Shown one piece after another: positions 18,044 to 25,404 of a stretch of DNA of 64,000 nt; positions within the stretch are counted from its first letter, which is position 1; every line of letters begins with the position of its first letter. Source of the stretch: Bacteroidota bacterium (GTDB lineage: Bacteria; Bacteroidota; Rhodothermia; Rhodothermales; Rubricoccaceae). Made by a program: the position numbers and the translations under genes. The notes beneath the pieces are model-generated. The model had not been told where the DNA came from, made no database searches, and saw only the letters and a program-made list of their open reading frames with translations. The stretch is from contig JBCBNX010000002.1 in assembly GCA_039821555.1 (NCBI GenBank), positions 157,444 to 221,443 on the forward strand. The letters run 5' to 3'.

Positions 18044-19744
18044 TCAGGCCAGGTCGGCGAAGACGCGACGGACGTGTTCACGGTCGTCGAAGTGGCGCGT
18101 CGAGGTGCCGACGATCTGGTAGGGCTCGTGGCCCTTGCCCGCGATCACGACCACGTCGCAGGGGCGGGCGTCGGCGAGGGCGGTCTGGAGAGCTTCGGCC
18201 CGGTCTGCGATTACGGTCGCAGCCCCGGGCCGAGTTAGCCCTCCCAGAATGTCAGTGAGGATCGCCTGCGGGTCCTCGGTGCGGGGGTTGTCGCTCGTGA
18301 GGACGACGCGGTCGGCAAGCCGCTCGGCGATCGCGCCCATGGCGGGGCGCTTGGTGCGGTCGCGGTCGCCCCCGCAGCCAAAAACGACGGTGAGGCGGGC
18401 GTCGGTCTGCTCGCCCTGTTCTGACGTGGGGGTGTCGAGCATCGCGCGGGTGGTGGCGAGCACGTTCTCCAGCGCGTCGGGCGTGTGGGCATAGTCCACG
18501 ACGGCGACGATGCCCTCGGCGGAGGTAATCGTCTCGAAGCGGCCCGGCACGGGCGGCACGGCGGCGAGCGCATCGAGGAGCGTGTCAGGGTCGGCCAGCT
18601 CTAGTGACAGACAGGTGGCATAGGCCGCAGCGAGATTGAGCGCGTTGAACCGTCCCGCTAGCTTGAACGTCCGTTCGTGCCGCTCGCCCTGCCAGTCTTC
18701 GAACCGCAGCCGCAGCCCGCCGAGGGCGTTGCGGACGAGTTCGACACGGACGTGGGCGTCCTCGTGGAAGCCGTAGGTCGTCACGCGCGCAGGGGTCCCA
18801 GCCACCATCGCCGCCCAGGCGATGTCGTCGCGGTTGACGATGGCGCGGCCTTCGGGCTTGAGGGCGTCGAAGAGCTTCTTCTTCGCCAGCCAGTAGTTCT
18901 CGAAGTTCCCGTGGTAATCGAGGTGGTCGTGGGTCAGGTTGGTGAAGAGCGCCGCGTCGAAGTCGGTGCCGCGGACGCGCTCCTGGTCGAGCGCGTGCGA
19001 GGACACCTCCATCGCGCAGGCGCCGCAGCCGTCGTCCACCATGCGGCGGAAGAGTGCCTGCAGCGCCACCGGGTCCGGCGTCGTGTGGGTCGCCGCGACC
19101 ACCTCGCGCCCGATGCGGTTCTCGATGGTGCCGATGAGGCCGCTCGTGCGTCCGAGTTGCTCGAAGAGCGCGTAGAGGAGGTACGAGGTCGTCGTCTTGC
19201 CGTTCGTCCCGGTCACGCCTGCGAGGAGCAGGTCCTGCGAGGGGTGCCCGTGGTAGGCCCCGGAGACCCCGGCCAGCGCCGCCCGCGCGTCAGTAGCGCG
19301 GATGAACACGGCGCTGGCCGGTTGGCCCTCCCGGATACTCGCTGCCATGTCATTCATAGCAGTATCGGAGCCGGAGGCGTCGGGCAGGACGCCCCCGGCG
19401 AATCGCTCGGGGCCGTAGGCTGGATCGTCGTAGACGACCGCTAGGGCCCCGTTGTGCACAGCTGTGTCAATGAACAGATGCCCGTCGGCCTGCTCGCCGC
19501 GAATCGCGACGAAGAGGCTACCCGGCTCCACCGCCCGGCTGTCGAAGCAGATGCGGGAGAGCGGGGAGTCCATCGCGGCCCCAGCCAGTGAGGCAGGGCT
19601 CGACGAGGGACGGGCCATCGAAATAGAAGCGGCCGCCGGCACGGAGTGGAGGGCCTCCGTGCCTTGGATCGCGGCGACCGCGTCGGAGATGGTGAATCGA
19701 GAAAAAGAACGAGGGGCGCGGGCGCCGCTGGGGGGAGTGCTCAC
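18044..19744 (-). CDS. murE: UDP-MurNAc-tripeptide synthetase, meso-diaminopimelate type
   Basis: MurE, 566 residues from a GTG at 19744. P-loop GTNGKT lies at 179-184, and the specificity motif DNPR at 485-488 indicates meso-diaminopimelate as the third amino acid. It is about 70 residues longer than typical. The excess is a Ser/Ala-rich N-terminus (residues 1-55) and an insert around 105-145 between the first strands of domain 1. Later ATGs (for example MARPSSS or MDSPLSR) could be the real start. It follows the FtsI-like gene by 18 bp. Confidence 0.96.
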   Translation of the reverse strand: MSTPPSGARAPRSFSRFTISDAVAAIQGTEALHSVPAAASISMARPSSSPASLAGAAMDSPLSRICFDSRAVEPGSLFVAIRGEQADGHLFIDTAVHNGALAVVYDDPAYGPERFAGGVLPDASGSDTAMNDMAASIREGQPASAVFIRATDARAALAGVSGAYHGHPSQDLLLAGVTGTNGKTTTSYLLYALFEQLGRTSGLIGTIENRIGREVVAATHTTPDPVALQALFRRMVDDGCGACAMEVSSHALDQERVRGTDFDAALFTNLTHDHLDYHGNFENYWLAKKKLFDALKPEGRAIVNRDDIAWAAMVAGTPARVTTYGFHEDAHVRVELVRNALGGLRLRFEDWQGERHERTFKLAGRFNALNLAAAYATCLSLELADPDTLLDALAAVPPVPGRFETITSAEGIVAVVDYAHTPDALENVLATTRAMLDTPTSEQGEQTDARLTVVFGCGGDRDRTKRPAMGAIAERLADRVVLTSDNPRTEDPQAILTDILGGLTRPGAATVIADRAEALQTALADARPCDVVVIAGKGHEPYQIVGTSTRHFDDREHVRRVFADLA

Positions 19745-19762
19745 GTCCGTGTCGGCTCATGA

Positions 19763-21961
19763 CTAGCGGCAGGTGAGCAGCGCCGCGCGCGGCAGCGCCG
19801 CACCAGGCTCGGGGTCCTGGCGGCGGACAGCGCCGCTGCCATCGAGGCGGACGGCGACGCCGAGCGCGGCGAGCCAACTGGTAGCCTGGCGCGCGCTCAA
19901 GCCCGTGAGGTCGGGCATGGTTGCTTCTTCGGTGCGAGCCACAGGCCCGACTGTCGAGGCGAGTCGCACAGGACGACCGGCGCGCTGGCGTGCGTCGGCG
20001 GTGGGCGTCTGCTCGGTGACCGGCTGCCAGTCGTCGAGACCGCGACCGCGGCGCACCCAAAGGCCATCGGCGAGGAGGCGACGCTCGGCGAGGCGTGCAG
20101 GCATCGCTTCCACAGGCGGCACGATGGTCGTGTCGCGATCGGGCAGCGTGCCTGGCGGCGCGACGTGTGCGGCGATGCTCGGGAACGTCCCAATCCAGCG
20201 CTCGGCGACGCGCGCAAACACAGGAGCCGCCGCAGCGCCGCCATAGTAGCCGTTTTCGGGGCGATCCATCAGGACGAGCAGCGCGACTTCCGGCTGGTCG
20301 GCGGGGAAGACGCCCACGAACGTAGCGCGGTACGCGCGGGCATAGCGGCCGTCTACGACCGTGCGGGCGGTGCCCGTCTTGCCCGCGATGCGGAGGCCGT
20401 CCACGGCGGCGCGCTGGGCCGTGCCGTCCTCGGCGACGACCTGCTCGAACGCAGGCATCAGCGCGGCGGCCGTCTCGGCGTCGAAGGCGCGGCGCACGGA
20501 GTCGCGGCCCATCTCGTCGGCATCCCACAACACGCGCCCCCGCAGATCGAGGCGCTGCTGAACGAGGTATGGACTGACAAGCAGGCCGCCGTTGGCAAGC
20601 GCAGCATAGGCGGTGAGCATCTGAAGCGGCGTCACAGCCACGCTGTAGCCAATGCTCATCGAGTGCTTGGTCGAGCGACTCCAGTCCTCAGGGCGGCGGA
20701 GCACGCCTGCCGTCTCACCAGGCAGGTCGATCCACGTGCGTTGGCCGAAGCCGAGGTTGCGTGCGACCTGGTAGAGTGCTCCGTCGTCCATTGCCTCGGC
20801 GACCCGAACGAAGGCGACGTTCGACGACTTGGCGATGGCCTCGGCGAAGGTGATCGTGCCGTAGCCATGCGAATCGTTGAAGTCGTGCCCAGCGAGGCGG
20901 ACGTAGCCCTGCCCCGTCTCGACGGTGTCGGCGAGCGCGATGGCCTGGTCTTCGATCGCGGCGATGGCCGAGACGAGCTTGAACGTCGAGCCGGGCTCGA
21001 TCTGGTCGGCGATGGCGTGGTTGCGCCGGGACGCCTCCGTGACCCCGCCGGGACGGTTCGGGTCATAGGTCGGCACGTTGGCCATGCCGAGGATGGCGCC
21101 GGTGTGCACGTCCATCGCAATGGCGGTGCCCCAGGCCGCGCCAGCCTCCTGCACACCGCGGGCTAGCTCGGCTTCGAGGATCGACTGCCGCACGAGGTCG
21201 ATGGTGAGCACGAGGTCCTGGCCAGCCTCCGGCTCGGTCGCACGGCCACCGACGACCGTGTGCACGCCGCCTCTACGGTCCCGTTGGATCGACCGATGGC
21301 CCGGCGTACCCTTAAGGAGCTCGTTGTACTGGAGTTCAAGGCCTGCCTTGCCGTGCAGGTCGGGGTCGACGTGACCGAGGAGGTGCGCTGCGAGCGAGCC
21401 GTAGGTGTAGCGCCGCCCGTAGTCGCCCTTCGCAATCAGCCCCGGCACGCCGAGCGCCCGGAGTTGCTCGACCGCACCCTGGCTCATGGACCGCGCAAGG
21501 AGGACGTACTGGGGACTCGACCGCCCGTTTACCCGCTGCCGCCACGCCTGCTCGCCGCGGCCGGTCACCTCAGCCAGCGTCGCGAAGAACTCGTCGGCCC
21601 GCTCGGAGAACCCGGCCACGGTCGGGTCGAGGGCGACCTCGTAGCGCGCCGTGTTGACGGCGAGCGCGCGGCCTCCGGCATCGTAGATCGAGCCGCGCGT
21701 GGCGGGCAGGACCTCGACCGTGTTGGCCTGGGCTGCGAACACCTTGCGCAGTTCCGGGCCATCCGTCAGGTGGATGTGGACCATCTTGCCGAGCACGGCT
21801 ACCGGCAGCAGAGCCAGCAGCACGAACACGACGTGCAGGCGGGTCACTATGGAGGCGCGGGCGCTGATCGGAGCGGGGCGTTTCGGGAGGCGGAAAAGGG
21901 CGTGGAGGCCTGGGGATAGGGACGGTGGAGGGTTCACGCCCTCGTATCCCCAGACCCTCAC
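19763..21961 (-). CDS. ftsI: Septal transpeptidase FtsI/PBP3-like with C-terminal PASTA domain
   Basis: A 732-residue class B penicillin-binding protein. One N-terminal membrane segment (about 38-58) is followed by the dimerisation/pedestal domain. The transpeptidase domain has the active serine in STFK (Ser325), SSN at 379-381 and KTG at 528-530. The last 50 residues (MPDLTGLSARQATSWL and on) form one PASTA domain. It cross-links septal peptidoglycan as FtsW's partner. The start is a GTG at 21961, 3 bp after the ftsL stop. PASTA-bearing FtsI homologues are known elsewhere, for example in Gram-positive and Bacteroidota-related lineages. Confidence 0.95.
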   Translation of the reverse strand: MRVWGYEGVNPPPSLSPGLHALFRLPKRPAPISARASIVTRLHVVFVLLALLPVAVLGKMVHIHLTDGPELRKVFAAQANTVEVLPATRGSIYDAGGRALAVNTARYEVALDPTVAGFSERADEFFATLAEVTGRGEQAWRQRVNGRSSPQYVLLARSMSQGAVEQLRALGVPGLIAKGDYGRRYTYGSLAAHLLGHVDPDLHGKAGLELQYNELLKGTPGHRSIQRDRRGGVHTVVGGRATEPEAGQDLVLTIDLVRQSILEAELARGVQEAGAAWGTAIAMDVHTGAILGMANVPTYDPNRPGGVTEASRRNHAIADQIEPGSTFKLVSAIAAIEDQAIALADTVETGQGYVRLAGHDFNDSHGYGTITFAEAIAKSSNVAFVRVAEAMDDGALYQVARNLGFGQRTWIDLPGETAGVLRRPEDWSRSTKHSMSIGYSVAVTPLQMLTAYAALANGGLLVSPYLVQQRLDLRGRVLWDADEMGRDSVRRAFDAETAAALMPAFEQVVAEDGTAQRAAVDGLRIAGKTGTARTVVDGRYARAYRATFVGVFPADQPEVALLVLMDRPENGYYGGAAAAPVFARVAERWIGTFPSIAAHVAPPGTLPDRDTTIVPPVEAMPARLAERRLLADGLWVRRGRGLDDWQPVTEQTPTADARQRAGRPVRLASTVGPVARTEEATMPDLTGLSARQATSWLAALGVAVRLDGSGAVRRQDPEPGAALPRAALLTCR

Positions 21962-21964
21962 ACG

Positions 21965-22588
21965 CTAGTCGGACGGCGTGACGGTGACGGTAGGCGCGTA
22001 GGTGGCGTCCTCAACGAGGCCGAGGGCGCGGGCACGGTCGAGGATGACCGCCGGGCTGGTGCGGGCGTCGAACTCGCCGTTGAGACGGGCGCTGCGGAGG
22101 TGCAGCTGTTCGTTCTCGGCGCGCAGCCGGGTGATGTCGGCCAGCGCGGCCTCTATCGAGAAAACGTGCGCCACCCACAACGTCAGCAGCGCGCAGACAA
22201 GCGCGATGCCGAGCAGGAAGGAGCGCGTGGGGACCTGCGTGAGCCAGTCGAGCCGCGAGGGTGCGACGGCCCCCGCCTTACGGGGCGGGGTCGTCCGTAC
22301 GTTCTTCGCTACGCCCTTCTTTTGGGGCGCGGCGCTGAGATCGCCCCAGCCGGGCAGCTCCGACCGGGCCGGCGTAGAGGGTCGCCGCCCGGTCGAAGCG
22401 CCGGACTTCGCTCGTGCCGGACGCGCTGCCTTGTCAGCGGTCGCCTTACGGGGCGACGCCGTGCTCGGCTTACGGGCCGAGGGCGTGGCGCGCGTCGCCA
22501 TCGCCTTACGGGGCGACTTGTTCTCAGCCGAGGCCTTACGGGGCGTCGACTTCGAGGCGCGAGCGGGGGTCTGGAGGGTTCGTGGCAT
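21965..22588 (-). CDS. ftsL: FtsL-like division protein with basic SPRKA-repeat tail
   Basis: A 207-residue bitopic protein from ATG 22588. The first about 115 residues are a Lys/Ala/Pro/Ser-rich basic tail with repeated TPRKA/SPRKA/PPRKA units, like histone-H1-type tails. One membrane helix (FLLGIALVCALLTLWVAHVF) follows, then a leucine-zipper coiled coil (DITRLRAENEQLHLRSARLN) and a short end. Size and topology after the tail, and the place between rsmH and ftsI, fit FtsL. The tail is much longer than in textbook FtsL and is encoded by a repeated GCCTTACGGGGC word (plus strand). The frame extends upstream to 22780, but that would run through the structured spacer. Confidence 0.85.
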   Translation of the reverse strand: MPRTLQTPARASKSTPRKASAENKSPRKAMATRATPSARKPSTASPRKATADKAARPARAKSGASTGRRPSTPARSELPGWGDLSAAPQKKGVAKNVRTTPPRKAGAVAPSRLDWLTQVPTRSFLLGIALVCALLTLWVAHVFSIEAALADITRLRAENEQLHLRSARLNGEFDARTSPAVILDRARALGLVEDATYAPTVTVTPSD

Positions 22589-22635
22589 CACTCTGATGCG
22601 TGTCGCAGGGTGACTTCTTCGGGAGAGAAAAGGGG

Positions 22636-22721
22636 GCCGGTGCGGGAGGGACGCACCGGCGTCGACGGGGAGGGACCGTCGCAGGCGTGGAGGGGACGCC
22701 GGGTGGCGCGGAGGGAGCGCC
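22636..22721. other. Four tandem hairpins with near-identical 7-nt loops upstream of ftsL
   Basis: Read on the plus strand there are four consecutive stem-loops: 22636-22660 (9-bp stem GCCGGTGCG), 22663-22681 (6 bp, CGACGG), 22684-22700 (5 bp, GGCGT) and 22705-22721 (5 bp, GGCGC). All stems are perfect and differ in sequence, while the loops read GGAGGGA, GGAGGGA, GGAGGGG and GGAGGGA. In the dcw mRNA (minus strand) the loops would be UCCCUCC or CCCCUCC. They lie in the rsmH-ftsL spacer. Confidence 0.85.
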
Positions 22722-22733
22722 GGGGGATAGTGG

Positions 22734-23861
22734 TTAAAAGAGCAGGGGCGGGAGGGACTTCGGCGTCGGGCGGCCGACATGCTCGCCCACGCGGAGGCGG
22801 GCGCTGCGGGCGCGCGGGTTGGCGGCGACCTCGGCGTCGCTCGCCTCGATGGGCTTGCGCGTGACGACCTTCCACGGCGTGAGCGCGTTGCCGAGCAGGT
22901 CGCGCTTCAGCTTGCCGTCGAGGGTGCCGCTCTTGAGGAACTGCTTCACGCGGCGGTCTTCGAGCGAGTGGTAGCTCAGCACCGCCAGCCGTCCGCCAAC
23001 GGCGAGGAGGTCGAGGCTCGCTTCGAGGGCGCGGTCAAGCACGCCGAGTTCGTCGTTGACCGCAATGCGGAGGGCCTGGAAGACGCGGGCGAGGCTCTTG
23101 ACCTCGTCCTTCGTCGGCACGGCCGCGCGGACGGCGTCGGCAAGGTCGCCGGTAGTCTGGAGCGGACGGCGGCGCGCGACCTCCTGCGCGATGCGCCAGG
23201 CACGGGGCTCCTCGCCAAAGGCGCGCAGCAGGTCCGCGATTGCCTGCACGTCCGACTCGTTCACGAGGGCGGCAGCCGTCTGCGGCGCGCGGTCGTCCAT
23301 CCGCATGTCGAGCGGCCCATCAGCGCGGAACATGAAGCCGCGCTCGGGCACGTCGAACTGGTGCGACGAGACGCCGAGATCGAGGAGGATGCCCGTCACC
23401 GAGCCAGGCGCGATCCCAGCGTCAGCGAGAAGGGCGGGCATCGCCTCGAAGTTGCCACGGAGCGCCACGAAGCGCGAAGGGGTAGCGGAGGGGTCGGCCT
23501 TGGCGGCAGCCGACGCCCCCGCCGGGGCGGGGTGGCCCGACTGGAGTTCGGTGATGCGTTGCTGCTGGATGCGGACGGTCGCCTCGCGGATCGCGTCGGC
23601 GTCCTGGTCGATCCCGACGACGCGGCCCCCAGGGCCGAGCCGGTCGAGGAGGGCGGCCGTGTGCCCGCCGCCACCCAGGGTGCCGTCTACGTAAACGCCT
23701 GCCGGGTCCGTCACGAGCAGGTCCACCACCGCCTCCACGAGGACGGGCGCGTGATAGCTGGTCGCGTAGGGCTGGGGCGCAGACGGCGCCGCCTGCGAGG
23801 CACGAGCCTTGGAGGAGCGGCGGGCCGAGCGGCGCGGTGGACGGGGCATGACGGCGGGCAT
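22734..23861 (-). CDS. rsmH: 16S rRNA (cytosine-1402-N4)-methyltransferase
   Basis: RsmH (MraW), up to 375 residues, methylates N4 of C1402 in 16S rRNA using S-adenosylmethionine. The SAM-binding motif DGTLGGGGHTA is at 59-69, with GILLDLGVSSHQFD and LAVLSYHSLEDRRVK further on. An Ala/Pro-rich insert around 105-125 is unusual. ATGs at 23861 and 23849 are both possible starts. The second gene of the dcw cluster, 70 bp after mraZ. Confidence 0.96.
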   Translation of the reverse strand: MPAVMPRPPRRSARRSSKARASQAAPSAPQPYATSYHAPVLVEAVVDLLVTDPAGVYVDGTLGGGGHTAALLDRLGPGGRVVGIDQDADAIREATVRIQQQRITELQSGHPAPAGASAAAKADPSATPSRFVALRGNFEAMPALLADAGIAPGSVTGILLDLGVSSHQFDVPERGFMFRADGPLDMRMDDRAPQTAAALVNESDVQAIADLLRAFGEEPRAWRIAQEVARRRPLQTTGDLADAVRAAVPTKDEVKSLARVFQALRIAVNDELGVLDRALEASLDLLAVGGRLAVLSYHSLEDRRVKQFLKSGTLDGKLKRDLLGNALTPWKVVTRKPIEASDAEVAANPRARSARLRVGEHVGRPTPKSLPPLLF

Positions 23862-23931
23862 GGAGCTAACGGAAGCGGCGGTGCTTGGTACGAAGAGTTT
23901 GGCGAGGTGAGGCGGTTAGAATTCGAGACGA

Positions 23932-24399
23932 CTAGAAGAGGCTGCCCATATCGAAGTCGGCGGCGACTTCGTTGTAGAGGTCGGCGGGCGACTCGACGGC
24001 TTCCTCCTCGGTCATGTGGTCCGGGCTCCAGATCTCGACGTAGTTGAGCACGCCGATGAAGAGCGCCGGGGAGCTGGTGCTGAGGCCGGCGTAGTTCATG
24101 AGGTCGTTGCTGATGCGGATGCGGCCCTGGCTGTCGAGGGTCTGCTCGTCGGCGAAGCGGAGGATGCTGCGGAGGGTGCGGCGGTGCTTGGGGTTCGACG
24201 TGTTCATCTTTTCGACCAAGCCCGCTTCGACCTCCTCCCACGTGTCAGCGGGGTAGAGGCGGATGTGCGAGTCGGGTCCGGGGACGAGCACGACCGTGTT
24301 GTGCGCCTCGGGGTTGAAGACAGAGCGCATCTTCGACGGCACGGCCACGCGGCCCTTGTCGTCGATCTTGCATTCGTCTTGGCCCTTGAAACGAGGCAT
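23932..24399 (-). CDS. mraZ: Transcriptional regulator MraZ
   Basis: MraZ, 155 residues from ATG 24399 (MPRFKGQDE). Two SpoVT-AbrB-like halves carry the DxxGR signatures DDKGRVAVPSKMR (13-25) and DSQGRIRISNDLM (89-101). MraZ forms ring-shaped oligomers that bind direct TGGGN repeats upstream of its own operon and repress or tune dcw transcription. Matching repeats lie 83-107 bp upstream. The frame is open to 24507 but the extra residues are not MraZ-like and would cover the operator. Confidence 0.96.
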   Translation of the reverse strand: MPRFKGQDECKIDDKGRVAVPSKMRSVFNPEAHNTVVLVPGPDSHIRLYPADTWEEVEAGLVEKMNTSNPKHRRTLRSILRFADEQTLDSQGRIRISNDLMNYAGLSTSSPALFIGVLNYVEIWSPDHMTEEEAVESPADLYNEVAADFDMGSLF

Positions 24400-24438
24400 C
24401 CCTCTAAACGAGGAGGTGAACGGAAGCGGGGAAGCTGG

Positions 24439-24453
24439 TGGGGAAGAGTGGGG
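24439..24453 (+). promoter_or_regulatory. Two inverted TGGGG boxes in the mraZ leader
   Basis: TGGGG at 24439-24443 and 24449-24453, separated by 5 nt, face the three minus-strand boxes. They have MraZ-box spacing but the opposite orientation and lie between those boxes and the mraZ start. Confidence 0.5.
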
Positions 24454-24481
24454 AAGCGAAAGGCGGGCTGCGATTGGCTTC

Positions 24482-24506
24482 ACCCACTTCCCCCCACTTC
24501 TCCCCA
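24482..24506 (-). promoter_or_regulatory. MraZ box: three TGGGN repeats with 5-nt spacers
   Basis: Read on the minus strand: TGGGG-AGAAG-TGGGG-GGAAG-TGGGT. Three TGGGN units at an exact 10-nt period match the described MraZ-binding repeat. They lie 83-107 bp upstream of the mraZ ATG, so autoregulation of the whole dcw cluster is likely. Confidence 0.85.
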
Positions 24507-24623
24507 CAACTCCAAACTAGGACGATTCGCTTTATATGGCGTGCTTTCGCCGTTTTTGTTGGCAAATAGCACCCTATCCACACCCCCGTGGAAAACCTGC
24601 CCCCGCCTCGTACAAAAGCCGAA

Positions 24624-24639
24624 GTGAACAAGTGTTCAC
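24624..24639. promoter_or_regulatory. LexA-type operator 1
   Basis: Inverted repeat GTGAACA-AG-TGTTCAC. It contains GAAC-N4-GTTC, the LexA (Cheo) box consensus best known from Gram-positive bacteria. It lies 94 bp upstream of the lexA-like ATG. Confidence 0.8.
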
Positions 24640-24654
24640 CCCAATTATCGACAA

Positions 24655-24670
24655 GTGAAAATCTGTTCAC
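24655..24670. promoter_or_regulatory. LexA-type operator 2
   Basis: GTGAAAA-TC-TGTTCAC, a one-mismatch version of operator 1. Centre-to-centre distance is 31 bp, about three helical turns, so two dimers would bind the same face of DNA. Confidence 0.7.
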
Positions 24671-24732
24671 CGTCCATATCTTCTGTACACCCTCCGCCGC
24701 CAGCCGCCGCTCTCCCTCTTTTCCCTGCCTCC

Positions 24733-25374
24733 ATGCGCCGCCCTACTACCGAGCGTCAGACGCAAGTCTACGAATTCATCCGCGACTTTATGCGCGCGCA
24801 TGGCACGCCCCCCACGCTCCGCGAGATCGGCGACGGTCTCTCGATCCGCTCCTCAAACGCGGTGTTCAAACTACTCCATGCGTTGGAGACGAAGGGCCTC
24901 ATCCTCCGCGAGCCCGGAGCGGCCCGCGGCATCCGAATCGTCAACCCCGATGAGGACCCGCTGTCCGAGACCCAGGTCCCGAGCCTTCCCATCATCAGCC
25001 GGGTGTCCAGCGACGAACCAGACCGCCTCCGTCTTCGTCCACGCGGCGCGATGTTCGTGGACGAGGCCCTGCTCGACGGCCACGAGCCCGAGGCGTGTCT
25101 GATCGGACGCACCGGCGATGATGGCTTAGCTTCGGAAGGCATCTGGCGCGGCGACCTCCTGGTTGTAGCTCAGACTCCGCTTCGCCAGCTAGCCGACGGC
25201 GAGATCGTGGCTGCGCTCGTCGGCGAGACGTTCCTGGCCCGCCAGTTCATGAGCCGCCTCGACCGCTTTATCCTGCGTGCGGCGGGGCGCTCCTACGACC
25301 CCATCCCCTCGTTCGAGGGTGACCCCGAGTGCTACGTCATCGGGCGCGTCGTGAGCGTGCTGCGGAAGATGTAG
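24733..25374 (+). CDS. LexA-like repressor with degenerate S24 peptidase domain
   Basis: A 213-residue LexA homologue from ATG 24733. The winged helix (1-70) is well conserved: TERQTQVYEFIRDF, GTPPTLREIGDGL, recognition helix RSSNAVFKLL, GAARGIRIV. The C-terminal S24 fold is recognisable (LPIISRVSSDEP, IWRGDLLVV, DGEIVAALV) but its working parts are replaced. The Ala-Gly cleavage bond aligns with Ser93-Asp94, the catalytic Ser (GxSM) aligns with Asp130, and the catalytic Lys (VKR) aligns with Ala169. It should therefore bind DNA but not self-cleave on RecA activation. Two LexA-type boxes lie in its own upstream region. It is transcribed away from mraZ. A second, genuine LexA may exist elsewhere. 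Confidence 0.85.
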   Translation: MRRPTTERQTQVYEFIRDFMRAHGTPPTLREIGDGLSIRSSNAVFKLLHALETKGLILREPGAARGIRIVNPDEDPLSETQVPSLPIISRVSSDEPDRLRLRPRGAMFVDEALLDGHEPEACLIGRTGDDGLASEGIWRGDLLVVAQTPLRQLADGEIVAALVGETFLARQFMSRLDRFILRAAGRSYDPIPSFEGDPECYVIGRVVSVLRKM

Positions 25375-25404
25375 AGCGCGGATCACCCGCCGAGCCGCGC
25401 TTTG
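25375..25404 (+). terminator. Possible terminator after the lexA-like gene
   Basis: AGCGCGG (25375-25381) pairs with CCGCGCT (25395-25401), followed by TTG. It begins at the stop codon and overlaps the 3' end of the convergent response-regulator gene. The short T-tract makes it tentative. Confidence 0.4.

Larger units (their letters stand above)
24400..24732. other. Divergent mraZ / lexA-like control region
   Basis: This 333-bp spacer has no gene. It holds, from left to right, two plus-strand TGGGG boxes, three minus-strand TGGGN boxes, an AT-rich stretch (24530-24600) likely to contain both core promoters, and two LexA-type palindromes ahead of the lexA-like gene. The boxes are listed separately. 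Confidence 0.75.
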
